Source of the DNA: an uncultured Chloroflexota bacterium
GTDB taxonomy: Bacteria; Chloroflexota; Dehalococcoidia; Lucifugimonadales; CAJXCD01
DNA: 64,000 nt
Assembly: GCA_913051545.1 (NCBI GenBank)
Contig: CAJXCD010000002.1
Location: forward strand, 62,001 to 126,000
Reading direction: 5' to 3'
The notes under the pieces are model-generated. The model was not told the DNA's origin. It saw nothing but the letters and a program-made list of their open reading frames with translations, and did not search any database. Positions 9,149 through 16,721 of the stretch are shown here, one piece after another (the first letter of the stretch is position 1; the number at the start of each line of letters is the position of its first letter). Made by a program: the position numbers and the translations under genes.

Positions 9149-10033
9149 GTGCGTAATTTATGCCGTTTACAGGAGTCTCCCCCTGCTGTATTTAGTCAGG
9201 GGGCAGTGAATGTGCTCGTGAAAGCCGGATTCCCAATATCCAAAAAGATTAAGGACTGTAACCCGTTAGCTAAGGAATTATTCATAGCTTTACCTGATGA
9301 GGATACAGGTAAGTACAAATTTAATGACAATTTTCTGGGTTTAGAGAATACCCCTGAAGTACTTAATTTTTTCCGTAATTTTGTTACAAAAGAAGGTAGG
9401 AATAATTACTTGCCCTTTGGTTGGCTAAACTCCTTGCGGAACAATAACTTTGCAGGAGATTCACAAACTATTGCAGATCTTAGAGACTGTGCTTGGGATA
9501 GATCATTGAACCAAAATATGCCGGATAGTGTATTTAGAACCGATGACATGGAAATATTTATAAATAAGGTTATCGAAGGGGATATAAAGGCGATAGATGA
9601 TTTCTTCATTTTAAAGCCATATGATAGAAAAAAGGCTGGCAATTTGTGTGCTTCGATTGATGAGATGATTTTTATAGTTAATAAATTGCAGCCGCGGCGG
9701 TCTTTAAGTCTGTCAGATCTGTTTACCGAAGGAGATTTAGTTATAGAGGTTATTAAATTGTTTAGTAAACAGGAACAGCCAGGTCAACCTATGGGTATAT
9801 TTGGGGGAAATGCAGGAGTATCTTACGATTCTAGGAGTACTACTTATTATGATGAGCAGAATCCTCCTGAAGTTCCTATGTTCAAAGATGAACCTGTATT
9901 TTTATTAGAGGAGCTTTTGTCAAAGTTGGATTATCGGTCGAGCGAAAATCTTTATTTTGGCGATGAGTTAGAACAAGACTGGGAGCGAGGGCTTAATTTA
10001 AGGAGCTTAAATAATGATGATACGTCAACCTGA
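9149..10033 (+). CDS. N-terminal part of a putative sigma-factor-like regulator, ended by an in-frame TGA
   Basis: This open frame of 294 residues is not a family I recognise with confidence. The segment LPFGWLNSLRNNNF...TIADLRD weakly resembles the helix-hairpin-helix of the RNA polymerase alpha C-terminal domain, where similar segments occur; this is only a visual resemblance. The start is uncertain: GTG at 9149 has no good Shine-Dalgarno, while GTG at 9212 lies 8 nt after AGGGGG (9198-9203). The frame closes with TGA at 10031-10033 and reopens immediately in the same phase into a sigma-region-4-like domain. It may therefore be one gene of about 410 codons interrupted by a stop. Confidence 0.55.
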   Translation: MRNLCRLQESPPAVFSQGAVNVLVKAGFPISKKIKDCNPLAKELFIALPDEDTGKYKFNDNFLGLENTPEVLNFFRNFVTKEGRNNYLPFGWLNSLRNNNFAGDSQTIADLRDCAWDRSLNQNMPDSVFRTDDMEIFINKVIEGDIKAIDDFFILKPYDRKKAGNLCASIDEMIFIVNKLQPRRSLSLSDLFTEGDLVIEVIKLFSKQEQPGQPMGIFGGNAGVSYDSRSTTYYDEQNPPEVPMFKDEPVFLLEELLSKLDYRSSENLYFGDELEQDWERGLNLRSLNNDDTST

Positions 10034-10045
10034 CCGGAGCCAAAA

Positions 10046-10387
10046 TTGATTCCTGCAAGAACTCTTGGTGAATACAAGCTGTTGTTTGATATATTCAGAT
10101 CTTCGGACCAGAAAAGCTTCGTAACACCGTCAGGGTACTCCAGTTTGTGCAGTACCCTGACGAAAGTGTTTGATGATACTTTGAATGAAAATGAAAATGA
10201 AAAGAAGGTTTTACGTTTTAAATATGGATTGGGTAATGTCAGTCCCAATTCAAGTACTATTGGTGTAGCACGTAAGATGAGTATTAGTCAAAAGGCTGTC
10301 TCGGAGATATTAGACACTGCTATCCGGAAGCTGAGGGCTCCATCTAATACAAAGGTACTTAACGAATTTCTTAGTCCCCTGCAGTAA
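10046..10387 (+). CDS. Sigma-70 region 4-like DNA-binding domain, in frame with the preceding gene
   Basis: These 113 residues end in a recognisable sigma-70 region 4 pattern: VLRFKYGLGN, a spacer, STIGVARKMSISQKAVSEILDTAIRKLRAPS, then LNEFL. This aligns with the canonical LRLRYGL...TLEEIG...[21 protein letters not shown]. The recognition helix is divergent (QKAVSEI in place of RERIRQI). It lies in exactly the same frame as the gene ending at 10033, with the coding-looking stretch PEPK between the TGA and its possible TTG start at 10046. Options are a separate small gene, a premature stop in a longer gene, or stop-codon readthrough (the context is UGA followed by C, the most permissive in bacteria). 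Confidence 0.6.
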   Translation: MIPARTLGEYKLLFDIFRSSDQKSFVTPSGYSSLCSTLTKVFDDTLNENENEKKVLRFKYGLGNVSPNSSTIGVARKMSISQKAVSEILDTAIRKLRAPSNTKVLNEFLSPLQ

Positions 10388-10388
10388 G

Positions 10389-10415
10389 ATATGTTTTCAA
10401 TATCAAAAAACATGT
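10389..10415. terminator. AT-rich hairpin between convergent genes (possible weak terminator)
   Basis: The arms ATGTTTT (10391-10397) and AAAACAT (10407-10413) pair perfectly around a 9-nt loop, with a G-U and an A-U pair extending the base. It lies in the 49-bp gap between the sigma-like gene and the convergent cca gene, where a shared bidirectional terminator is expected. The stem has almost no GC, so strength is doubtful. Confidence 0.35.
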
Positions 10416-10436
10416 ATTGCTCATTTTGAGGTGGGA

Positions 10437-11669
10437 TTAGAAGGAATTTCGCTTCACTAAATTTTCCTCCTCTTGTCTTGATTTAATTCGACCATCCAGA
10501 CGTTCCTCGAGCAACTGTTTCAGTAATATTCCTATTTTTGGTCCTTCGGGTATTCCCATAGCTACAAGGTCTTTCCCGTTAAGAGTTGGATGTGCTTGTT
10601 GGAGCTCGTCTAGATATAAATTTAAGTTGTTTTGAATATTTTCGACCTCTGTCATAGCACGAAACCCTTTAATGACAGGCACCTGTATGTCGCGTAGTAA
10701 AAAATAAATTTCACTTCGACGTATGTTTTCTGAACTCAGTTTTTGTGAGTGCTTATGTATGTGTTGAATATCGTATGCTATTTTTCTCCACTGTCCTTCT
10801 ATGGATAACCGCTCTACGATAGATTGAAGAAGCGAAGTTGGGACTGGGTATAGCAGTGCACTCAATATTTCCTGTTCATCTATCTTTTTCGAGCAGAGTA
10901 ATACATCAATTTTATTTAGATATGAAATTGATGTATTGAGGCCTGGGTGGATAGCTTTCAGGATACCACGATGTTGGCAGTCCTTTAGGATTTGGATTAC
11001 TGTGGGTTCAATAAGTATCATGCGTAATTCGTTTCTTAATCTGTCACCGCTTAGTGTATCAAGATAGCCAAGTTGGCTTTGTACTAGTTCATCTGTATCA
11101 GGGGATAGGTTAAAATTGAGTCTTGTCGCATATCTAATGGCCCGCAATATTCTTGTGGAATCATCAATAAAGCTGTCTTTGTGTAGTACGCGTACTAATT
11201 CATTCTCAAGATCCTGTCTCCCATTGAATGGGTCAAGCAATTCCCCCATGGTGTTAACGTTGATAGAAATTGCAATTGCGTTTATGGAGAAATCCCGCCT
11301 ATTGAGGTCTTCCTCAAGGGATCCTTGTGAAACTGTTGGCAGTGCCCCCGGCTTGGAGTACGTTTCAGTTCGAGCTACAGCAATATCCACATCCTGGCAG
11401 CCAATGTTGAATTTAAAAGTGCCGAACTGTGATTCTGTTAGTATTTTCCCGTCTACTATTTCAGTTAAATCTTTTAGAAACTCATCCGGAGATCCGTCAA
11501 TAACTATGTCTAGATCTTTGGGAGTTTTCCTTAGCAGTATGTCACGAACTGCCCCTCCTACTAAGAACACGTAGGCATTGCTCGAATCAGCTGCGGCAGA
11601 CGTTAGTTCGAGTATCTCCTTTTGTGCCGCTGTTAGGCACTGGTACATTTGTGCGGCTATATCAGACAC
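10437..11669 (-). CDS. cca: CCA tRNA nucleotidyltransferase / poly(A) polymerase family
   Basis: This 410-residue class II nucleotidyltransferase adds or repairs the 3' CCA end of tRNAs (or polyadenylates RNA). The head domain shows FLVGGAVRDILLRKTPKDLDIVIDG with the catalytic DxD. FGTFKFNIGCQDVDIAVARTETY, the RRDFSINAIA motif and RILRAIRYATRLNF follow. The C-terminal 150 residues are helical without an obvious HD phosphohydrolase motif. Whether it adds CCA, only CC or A, or poly(A) cannot be decided by eye. The single tRNA in this window encodes its CCA, so at least that tRNA would need the enzyme only for repair. Confidence 0.9.
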   Translation of the reverse strand: MSDIAAQMYQCLTAAQKEILELTSAAADSSNAYVFLVGGAVRDILLRKTPKDLDIVIDGSPDEFLKDLTEIVDGKILTESQFGTFKFNIGCQDVDIAVARTETYSKPGALPTVSQGSLEEDLNRRDFSINAIAISINVNTMGELLDPFNGRQDLENELVRVLHKDSFIDDSTRILRAIRYATRLNFNLSPDTDELVQSQLGYLDTLSGDRLRNELRMILIEPTVIQILKDCQHRGILKAIHPGLNTSISYLNKIDVLLCSKKIDEQEILSALLYPVPTSLLQSIVERLSIEGQWRKIAYDIQHIHKHSQKLSSENIRRSEIYFLLRDIQVPVIKGFRAMTEVENIQNNLNLYLDELQQAHPTLNGKDLVAMGIPEGPKIGILLKQLLEERLDGRIKSRQEEENLVKRNSF

Positions 11670-11699
11670 TCTTGTTCTACCAGTCCTATATTAGATTGT

Positions 11700-12458
11700 T
11701 TATTTTACTGACTGACTGACGGCTTCTAAATATGATTTGGCACCCTGCTCCAGCCACCGGTTTGGAGAGTTTGTTATGAATCGGACACCTTTATTTATAA
11801 ACTCTTTTACGTTACCACTTTCGGTAACTGCTCCGGGAACTTTTCCAGCAGACACTATTTTTGCGAATGATTCATCTCTGACTTTAAGAAGCTCTGGGTT
11901 TGTCAATTGAGTAGGTATCCCCATAGATTGAGCTAGGTCACCTACGGCTACTAAATATACATCTACATTGTCTACTCTAAGCATTTCATCCAAGTTATCA
12001 ATAGCAATTACATCTTCTATAAGTACTCCTACTAGAACTTCTTCATTGGATTTCTCGAAGTAGTCATCTACTCCATTGGCCTGTCTACCTTTGAAGACTC
12101 CCCTGTTTCCTTCTGGAAAAAATTTAGCGGCGTTTACAACAGCTGCCGCCTCTTCTGCTGTATTGCAGTGAGGCATTAATATAGCCTGTACACCTTGGTC
12201 AAGAGTTCTATATATTAGCCCTTCTTCATTTGCGTGTACTCTTGCAACGGAAGTCATTCCCCAGAGGTCTGCAGCTCTAGTCTGATCACGAATATCTGTG
12301 AAACTTAGTCCTCCATGTTCTGCTTCAATCCATACTCCATCGAACCCGAGTGGACCTAGGAAGTCGATCAGGTCAGCACTTAGTTCACCTTGGATTATTG
12401 TGGCAACTCCACCATCGGCCAATTTTCGTTTCACTCGGTTAGGTCGCATATTAGTCAA
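11700..12458 (-). CDS. HpcH/HpaI aldolase family protein (2-keto-3-deoxy acid aldolase-like)
   Basis: This 252-residue TIM-barrel aldolase is of the family that cleaves 2-keto-3-deoxy or 4-hydroxy-2-oxo acids to pyruvate and an aldehyde using a divalent metal. The metal-site region GFDGVWIEAEHGGLSF, the loop AILMPHCNTAEEAAAVVNAAKFFPEGNRG and a later VGVLIEDVIAIDNLDEML (metal-binding Glu) are typical. Its true substrate is unknown. It lies 30 bp upstream of cca on the same strand and diverges from the NUDIX gene. Confidence 0.82.
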   Translation of the reverse strand: MTNMRPNRVKRKLADGGVATIIQGELSADLIDFLGPLGFDGVWIEAEHGGLSFTDIRDQTRAADLWGMTSVARVHANEEGLIYRTLDQGVQAILMPHCNTAEEAAAVVNAAKFFPEGNRGVFKGRQANGVDDYFEKSNEEVLVGVLIEDVIAIDNLDEMLRVDNVDVYLVAVGDLAQSMGIPTQLTNPELLKVRDESFAKIVSAGKVPGAVTESGNVKEFINKGVRFITNSPNRWLEQGAKSYLEAVSQSVK

Positions 12459-12569
12459 AGTTAAGCTCCTGAATATAAAGAATTAGTACTCACGGAATCA
12501 TATACTACAGCCTTATTAACTAGCTGAATTATATGTCTGGCAAATAGACCCGTCAACTTAATATTTGCC

Positions 12570-12590
12570 TATAATATGTCTGTTAGACAT
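12570..12590 (+). promoter_or_regulatory. -10-like TATAAT followed by a 6-bp dyad upstream of the NUDIX gene
   Basis: TATAAT lies at 12570-12575. The dyad ATGTCT-GTT-AGACAT follows at once (12576-12590), near the expected transcription start, where a repressor site would act. I could not find a convincing -35 at 16-18 bp, so this is tentative. Confidence 0.35.
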
Positions 12591-12643
12591 TTAGTTTTGA
12601 CGTACATATGATTAATTTTGTATTTAATAGTAGAATCCATACC

Positions 12644-13141
12644 ATGAATATAGAGATCAACTATTGCCCGCGCTGTGGTAATAAACTGGTTAACAAGGGT
12701 GCTTCTGTACGATCTAGACCATCGTGTACAGATTGTGGGTATGTGGTGTATCTAGATCCGAAGCTTGCTACGGTGGTACTGATTTCGGTAGGTGACGAAT
12801 TGGTTTTAGTCCGGCGAGCAATAGAGCCGCAAATAGGACGCTGGAGTTATCCTGGAGGATATGTAGATCGTGGAGAAACAGTAGAGGCAGCAGCCGTACG
12901 TGAGGTGAAAGAAGAAACGACTTTGGATGTTAGCCTCACTGGATTTATAGGTCTTTACTCAAGTTCTAATAGGCCGGTTGTTATAGCAGCATATTCTGCT
13001 GAGGTGATAGGTGGCACTCCATCCGCAGGAGAAGAAGTTCAGGAGATCTCTTTATTTAGACCATCAGATTTACCGGAAATGCCTTTCCCGCATGACGATC
13101 AAATTTTAGCGGATTGGTATTTACTAACAGATGATGGCTAG
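12644..13141 (+). CDS. NUDIX hydrolase with N-terminal zinc ribbon
   Basis: The protein of about 165 residues hydrolyses a nucleoside diphosphate linked to another moiety (ADP-ribose pyrophosphatase-like, COG1051-type). A zinc ribbon opens it: CPRCG and, 17-20 residues on, CTDCG. The Nudix box GGYVDRGETVEAAAVREVKEETTLDV has the catalytic REVKEE core, though the usual Gly after EE is Thr. An in-frame ATG at 12608 adds 12 residues; I prefer 12644 because the zinc ribbon then starts near the N-terminus, but neither start has a good Shine-Dalgarno. Its TAG stop shares the palindrome CTAG with the convergent OsmC selenoprotein gene, so the two transcripts overlap at their 3' ends. Confidence 0.85.
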   Translation: MNIEINYCPRCGNKLVNKGASVRSRPSCTDCGYVVYLDPKLATVVLISVGDELVLVRRAIEPQIGRWSYPGGYVDRGETVEAAAVREVKEETTLDVSLTGFIGLYSSSNRPVVIAAYSAEVIGGTPSAGEEVQEISLFRPSDLPEMPFPHDDQILADWYLLTDDG

Positions 13142-13590
13142 GTGTCTATCTGGTTTACGGATCTAACGGTAATATCAATAGGAATAGTTTTTTCCAATAT
13201 CCTGTGTATACGGCACCGGCTTGCTATGTAATTCATCCTGTCCAACTGTTCTGAATTAAGGTCAGAGGTTATCTCAATGTCCATTTGGATTCGATCATAA
13301 AAACCTTTATTGACTTCCTCTGAATCGCCAGAGGGCCCTTGATAAAATTGATCATGAGTGCATTTGATAACGAGTGAATATATGTCCCAGATTTTTCTCC
13401 TCGCGTACAGGAGGAGTGTCATCGATGTTCAGGTGCTTAAGGAAGCTAAAAGGACTTCAAATGGACTGGGTCCTTTGCTGCCTCCTGAGGTCTTGAATTC
13501 ATCTGTGACAAAGGTGTGATGTGGAGTTTCCGCGATGTGTTGCATGTCCCGCATATTTCGCACAGTAACTGTGTGTGATTCCGTCTTCAT
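13138..13590 (-). CDS. OsmC-family peroxiredoxin-like selenoprotein (UGA read as selenocysteine at residue 54)
   Basis: Reading TGA at 13431-13429 as Sec gives a 150-residue OsmC/Ohr-family thiol peroxidase. Before the TGA, residues read GGSKGPSPFEVLLASLST; after it, TSMTLLLYARRKIWD. OsmC proteins have P-x-E-x-LLASLGACT-x-MTL-x-x-YA, so the TGA sits exactly on the peroxidatic cysteine. The second conserved Cys, in ASRCRIHRILEK, is Cys126. The ATG at 13590 has the Shine-Dalgarno GAGGGG (13595-13600). A perfect 6-bp stem follows the UGA by 12 nt (13397-13416). The gene lies 8 bp after the MFS gene in the same direction. If UGA is a stop, only residues from Met57 (start 13422) would be made, without the catalytic residue. 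The enzyme class reduces organic hydroperoxides with thiols; the Sec reading is inference with strong sequence support. Confidence 0.9.
13397..13416 (-). promoter_or_regulatory. Bacterial SECIS-like hairpin after the OsmC UGA codon
   Basis: On the mRNA the arms CUCCUC and GAGGAG form six perfect pairs around the 8-nt loop CUGUACGC. The stem begins 12 nt after the UGA (13429-13431), so the loop begins 18 nt after it. It has a GU in the 5' part of the loop, within the spacing and loop pattern known for SelB-binding bacterial SECIS elements. GAU and AUC flanking the stem could add a lower helix. It lies inside the coding sequence, as expected in bacteria. Confidence 0.75.
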
Positions 13591-13598
13591 AAAACCCC

Positions 13599-14846
13599 TC
13601 ATATATTTCTTGTTATTTTGTCTTTTTTCACGAGATCATATTTTAGTCGTTGTAGAGCCAATATCGCTATTATAGCTATCAAACTAATACTACTAAATCC
13701 AATTACCCATTTGTATGATTCCTGAGAAATATCTAGTATAGTCCCGAAGGTTATTGGACCCAAAACGGCTCCCAAGAGTCCCAATGAAGCTTGTACTGCC
13801 ATAGCTGAACCTATCTTCTCCTTAGGTGTTGAGTCTAGTATGCCACTGGTGTATATGGCAGAATCTGCTGCTGTTGACCAACCATAGACTATTAAAATTA
13901 CACCTATCAAAGGCCACGGGAAACCTCCCGCCCAACCAATTAGCAATGAGCATATACCACTAATAGCGAATATTCTTATTGCTGATGTTAGACGACCCCA
14001 TTTGTCTGATATCGCACCTCCCATTACTGGTCCCAGAGCTCCTAGAGTCAGTGCTATACCTGCAACAGTGGAGCCGATAGCTTCCCCATTTTCAATCCCC
14101 TGGTTAATTAAAATACTTCCAAGCAATATCGGTAGTCCCATTCTAACGCTATATAATTGGAAGGCATGTAAGGAATACCCGAATATAAAATACTTAACTT
14201 GGCGGATTTTTAGTACGGAAAGATCGAGTTTGCCCGGCGTTTCTGTGTGGGGTTTGACAGGTGAGTGTGATCGTATAAGTATGTATAACACAGGTAAGCC
14301 AATAATAGATATAAGAGATAGTAAGAGATATGCTTGTCTCCATTCTAATGTGGTTAAGAGTGCTCCGGTTAAAGCCATAGATATGCTGTGGGCGCCATAC
14401 TGAGCAGTTACAAATATACCTGTCGATATTCCTGTGTATTGAGGATCAAATCGTTCCGATATGATCCTTACACCAGGCATGTACATCCCAACTAAACCAA
14501 CCCCGCATATTCCTCTGAGTACGATGGCAATTATCATATTTTCCGTAATTATTGGGAATAAGATATGAGTTATTATCGAAAGAATTGCTGATCCAAAAAA
14601 AACGGGTTTTGGTCCTACACGATCGGTTAATGGAATTATGAACAGTGCAGATATAAGATATCCAGCTAGATACGCAGAATAAACTACTCCTGCTTGGAAG
14701 TTATTTAAACTCCATTCGTCTTGAATATATCGTAAGGCGGCTACATAGCTGGATATTGGAAGTAAAAGCATAAAAAAAGAAAGCGATAATAGTATTAACC
14801 ATAAAATGTCTTTGCGTGCCACTTTATTTACGCCGTTCATTATCAT
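13599..14846 (-). CDS. Major facilitator superfamily transporter
   Basis: This 415-residue protein has about 12 membrane helices. Between helices 2 and 3 it carries IPLTDRVGPKPVF (motif A), and the half-repeat counterpart GGAISDKWGRLTSAI lies in the second half. The start MIMNGVNKVARKDILWLILLSLSFF fits a cytoplasmic N-terminus. The substrate is unknown. It is the upstream partner of the OsmC selenoprotein gene (8 bp spacing; the OsmC Shine-Dalgarno abuts its TGA stop), suggesting one transcript. Confidence 0.85.
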   Translation of the reverse strand: MIMNGVNKVARKDILWLILLSLSFFMLLLPISSYVAALRYIQDEWSLNNFQAGVVYSAYLAGYLISALFIIPLTDRVGPKPVFFGSAILSIITHILFPIITENMIIAIVLRGICGVGLVGMYMPGVRIISERFDPQYTGISTGIFVTAQYGAHSISMALTGALLTTLEWRQAYLLLSLISIIGLPVLYILIRSHSPVKPHTETPGKLDLSVLKIRQVKYFIFGYSLHAFQLYSVRMGLPILLGSILINQGIENGEAIGSTVAGIALTLGALGPVMGGAISDKWGRLTSAIRIFAISGICSLLIGWAGGFPWPLIGVILIVYGWSTAADSAIYTSGILDSTPKEKIGSAMAVQASLGLLGAVLGPITFGTILDISQESYKWVIGFSSISLIAIIAILALQRLKYDLVKKDKITRNI

Positions 14847-14953
14847 AATATTTCTTGTGTTCTAACTGATTCAGACAATTCGGTAACGAATTAAATAATC
14901 ATTTGTGTATAACTGGAATCGTCACAACTTGAGAATTGCTTACAATTAGTCCT

Positions 14954-15643
14954 TTAGTCCTCAGCCTCTCTTATTGTTGAAAGTAGCAGCTTGGATTCTA
15001 GAATTAGTTTTGGGTCTTCAGAAAGTGTAAATACCTGTTCTAGGTCTAGTTTAGACCCTACTGCATCTCCATTTAGTGCGCGTATTTGTGCACGCTCGAA
15101 AAAATATCTTGGTACATCAGACTTTATAGTGATCAATTCGGACATATCATTTTCAGCCGATTCGAAGTCATCCATGTAAAGGTACGTTGAAGCTCTGTTG
15201 TAGATGGCATCACTGAATTCTGGGTCAATCTGGATGGCTTTAGTAAAATTCAGTAATGCCATTGTTGTATCGCCTACATCATAATAGATTATGCCGCGGT
15301 AGTTGTATGCTGTAGTTAAATCTGGATTGATTGACAGCGCCTGTGACAGATATTTCATAGCTGAATTATCTTTGCCTCGCAGGTGATCGATAAATCCAAG
15401 TTCGGCGTACGCCTCTGCTAATTCAGGATTCAGCGAAATTGCTTTTAAATATGCATCTTCGGCTTTTGATATACCCCCAACTTCTTGAAAATCAAGACCT
15501 TGTTGATACGATTCCATTGCTTGTTCGAGGTGTGAATTGGGTTTCCCAATACAGCCAACCACTATAAGTAGTAGCATGGCTTTAACCAACGTTATTTTCA
15601 ACATTTTACCTGGGTTTTGATCAACTAATTTTATGTTAGCCAT
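14954..15643 (-). CDS. TPR-repeat lipoprotein
   Basis: This 229-residue protein has a lipoprotein signal (KAMLLLIVVGCIGK, lipidated Cys near residue 31). It is followed by about five tetratricopeptide repeats, for example AEAYAELGFIDHLRGKDNSAMKYLSQALSINPD and TAYNYRGIIYYDVGDTTMALLNFTKAIQIDPE. TPRs mediate protein-protein contacts; the partner is unknown. A second in-frame ATG at 15604 would give a more usual lipoprotein signal length. It probably follows the epimerase gene in one transcript. Confidence 0.8.
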   Translation of the reverse strand: MANIKLVDQNPGKMLKITLVKAMLLLIVVGCIGKPNSHLEQAMESYQQGLDFQEVGGISKAEDAYLKAISLNPELAEAYAELGFIDHLRGKDNSAMKYLSQALSINPDLTTAYNYRGIIYYDVGDTTMALLNFTKAIQIDPEFSDAIYNRASTYLYMDDFESAENDMSELITIKSDVPRYFFERAQIRALNGDAVGSKLDLEQVFTLSEDPKLILESKLLLSTIREAED

Positions 15644-15711
15644 ATAAAATATGATGGCTTTCAGATTTTATTACGGTTTTAGGATTAACGTACATTTTTC
15701 CAGAAACGTGA

Positions 15712-16650
15712 TTAATGCTTTTGACTGGCTGCGAAAATCTCAGCAATTTCCAAAGTCGAATATCTGAATTTAATCCCCAAGTCTCGTCTTGCTTTTTCCG
15801 TATTGACTATCCAAGGGTATCTTATCAAGTTTAGTCCTGACGAGGGTGAACGAGATTGTATCCTTAGCTTCCATGTTAATTCAGTTAGGGGGTAAAGGAT
15901 TGCTGCTGGCATTGAGATTTTCCATCGTCCAAGTATTGAGGCCATTTGGTTCCATGTGATAGAGTCTCTACCGGCTAAATTATAGATGCCATGATGGTCT
16001 GAAAGTAAACATTTTGAAATTGAAGTAGTGATATCATCCTCGTGAATAAGCTGCATTTGGGGATTGTATCCGGTAATCCCCACAAGTATTTTTTGGGATA
16101 ATGATTTTGATATAAAGTTGTCTGCATTAGGACCTAGTACAGGACAGCTTCTAAGAATTGTTGAAGTAACACTCTTGTATTTTTTTGAAAAGTCTTGGAA
16201 AATATTTTCTGATTGAATCTTATGTTCTGCGTAGATGTGTCCCTTTATCGGACGTGATATGTCTGACTCGCTGATATTATATGGGTTGTCAGGATGTGCA
16301 CCGTACACGGTGGTGCTGCTTAGATACACCAGTTTTTTTACAACAGACGAATCGCATGCATTAACTATATTTTGAGATCCACCAACATTTATTTTATATG
16401 CTTTACTATCATCTCTCCCGTGATGTATCTGATATGCCATATGGACTACTGAATCAACATTGTTTCTAGTGAGTAGATCTCCTAGCGGTAAGGAAATGTC
16501 GTGGCGGTGGAAATGTATCTTTGGTTCTAGAGTCTTTTTGGGCAGATTTTTGTCAATAGCTATAATGCGGTCTACATCAGACAGTTCGGTTAAGATTTGC
16601 ATTAGTCTTGTCCCAAGGTATCCAGAAGCACCAGTGACAGCCACAATCAT
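15712..16650 (-). CDS. NAD(P)-dependent epimerase/dehydratase (extended SDR)
   Basis: This 312-residue Rossmann protein opens with VAVTGASGYLGTRLMQ (GxxGxxG at residues 7-13). It has the extended-SDR catalytic region LSSTTVYG with YAEHKIQSE (YxxxK), and the C-terminus shows IYNLAGRDSITWNQMASILGR. It is related to UDP-glucose 4-epimerase-like and NmrA-like proteins that act on nucleotide sugars or lipid-linked groups. The substrate is not evident. It lies about 70 bp downstream of the PIG-L-like gene and could be the tail of that operon. Confidence 0.8.
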   Translation of the reverse strand: MIVAVTGASGYLGTRLMQILTELSDVDRIIAIDKNLPKKTLEPKIHFHRHDISLPLGDLLTRNNVDSVVHMAYQIHHGRDDSKAYKINVGGSQNIVNACDSSVVKKLVYLSSTTVYGAHPDNPYNISESDISRPIKGHIYAEHKIQSENIFQDFSKKYKSVTSTILRSCPVLGPNADNFISKSLSQKILVGITGYNPQMQLIHEDDITTSISKCLLSDHHGIYNLAGRDSITWNQMASILGRWKISMPAAILYPLTELTWKLRIQSRSPSSGLNLIRYPWIVNTEKARRDLGIKFRYSTLEIAEIFAASQKH

Positions 16651-16721
16651 AATGAGTTACGATTTTTCTTCAGGTTCATTTTTGGTAATGATCATTTAGT
16701 GGTTGGTGTTATCGGATGTTG

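Noticed and set aside
10031-10033. The TGA in the sigma-like gene as a second selenocysteine codon
   Set aside because: The residue position (ST-U-PEPK) is not a redox site in any sigma-type protein. The following RNA offers only a weak 4-bp hairpin (CAAG/CUUG) well downstream, so nonsense mutation or readthrough is more likely.
13138-13422. The 94-codon frame starting at 13422 as a complete small OsmC-like gene
   Set aside because: It lacks the catalytic half and has no Shine-Dalgarno at 13422. Homology continues upstream through the TGA to a well-placed ATG at 13590.
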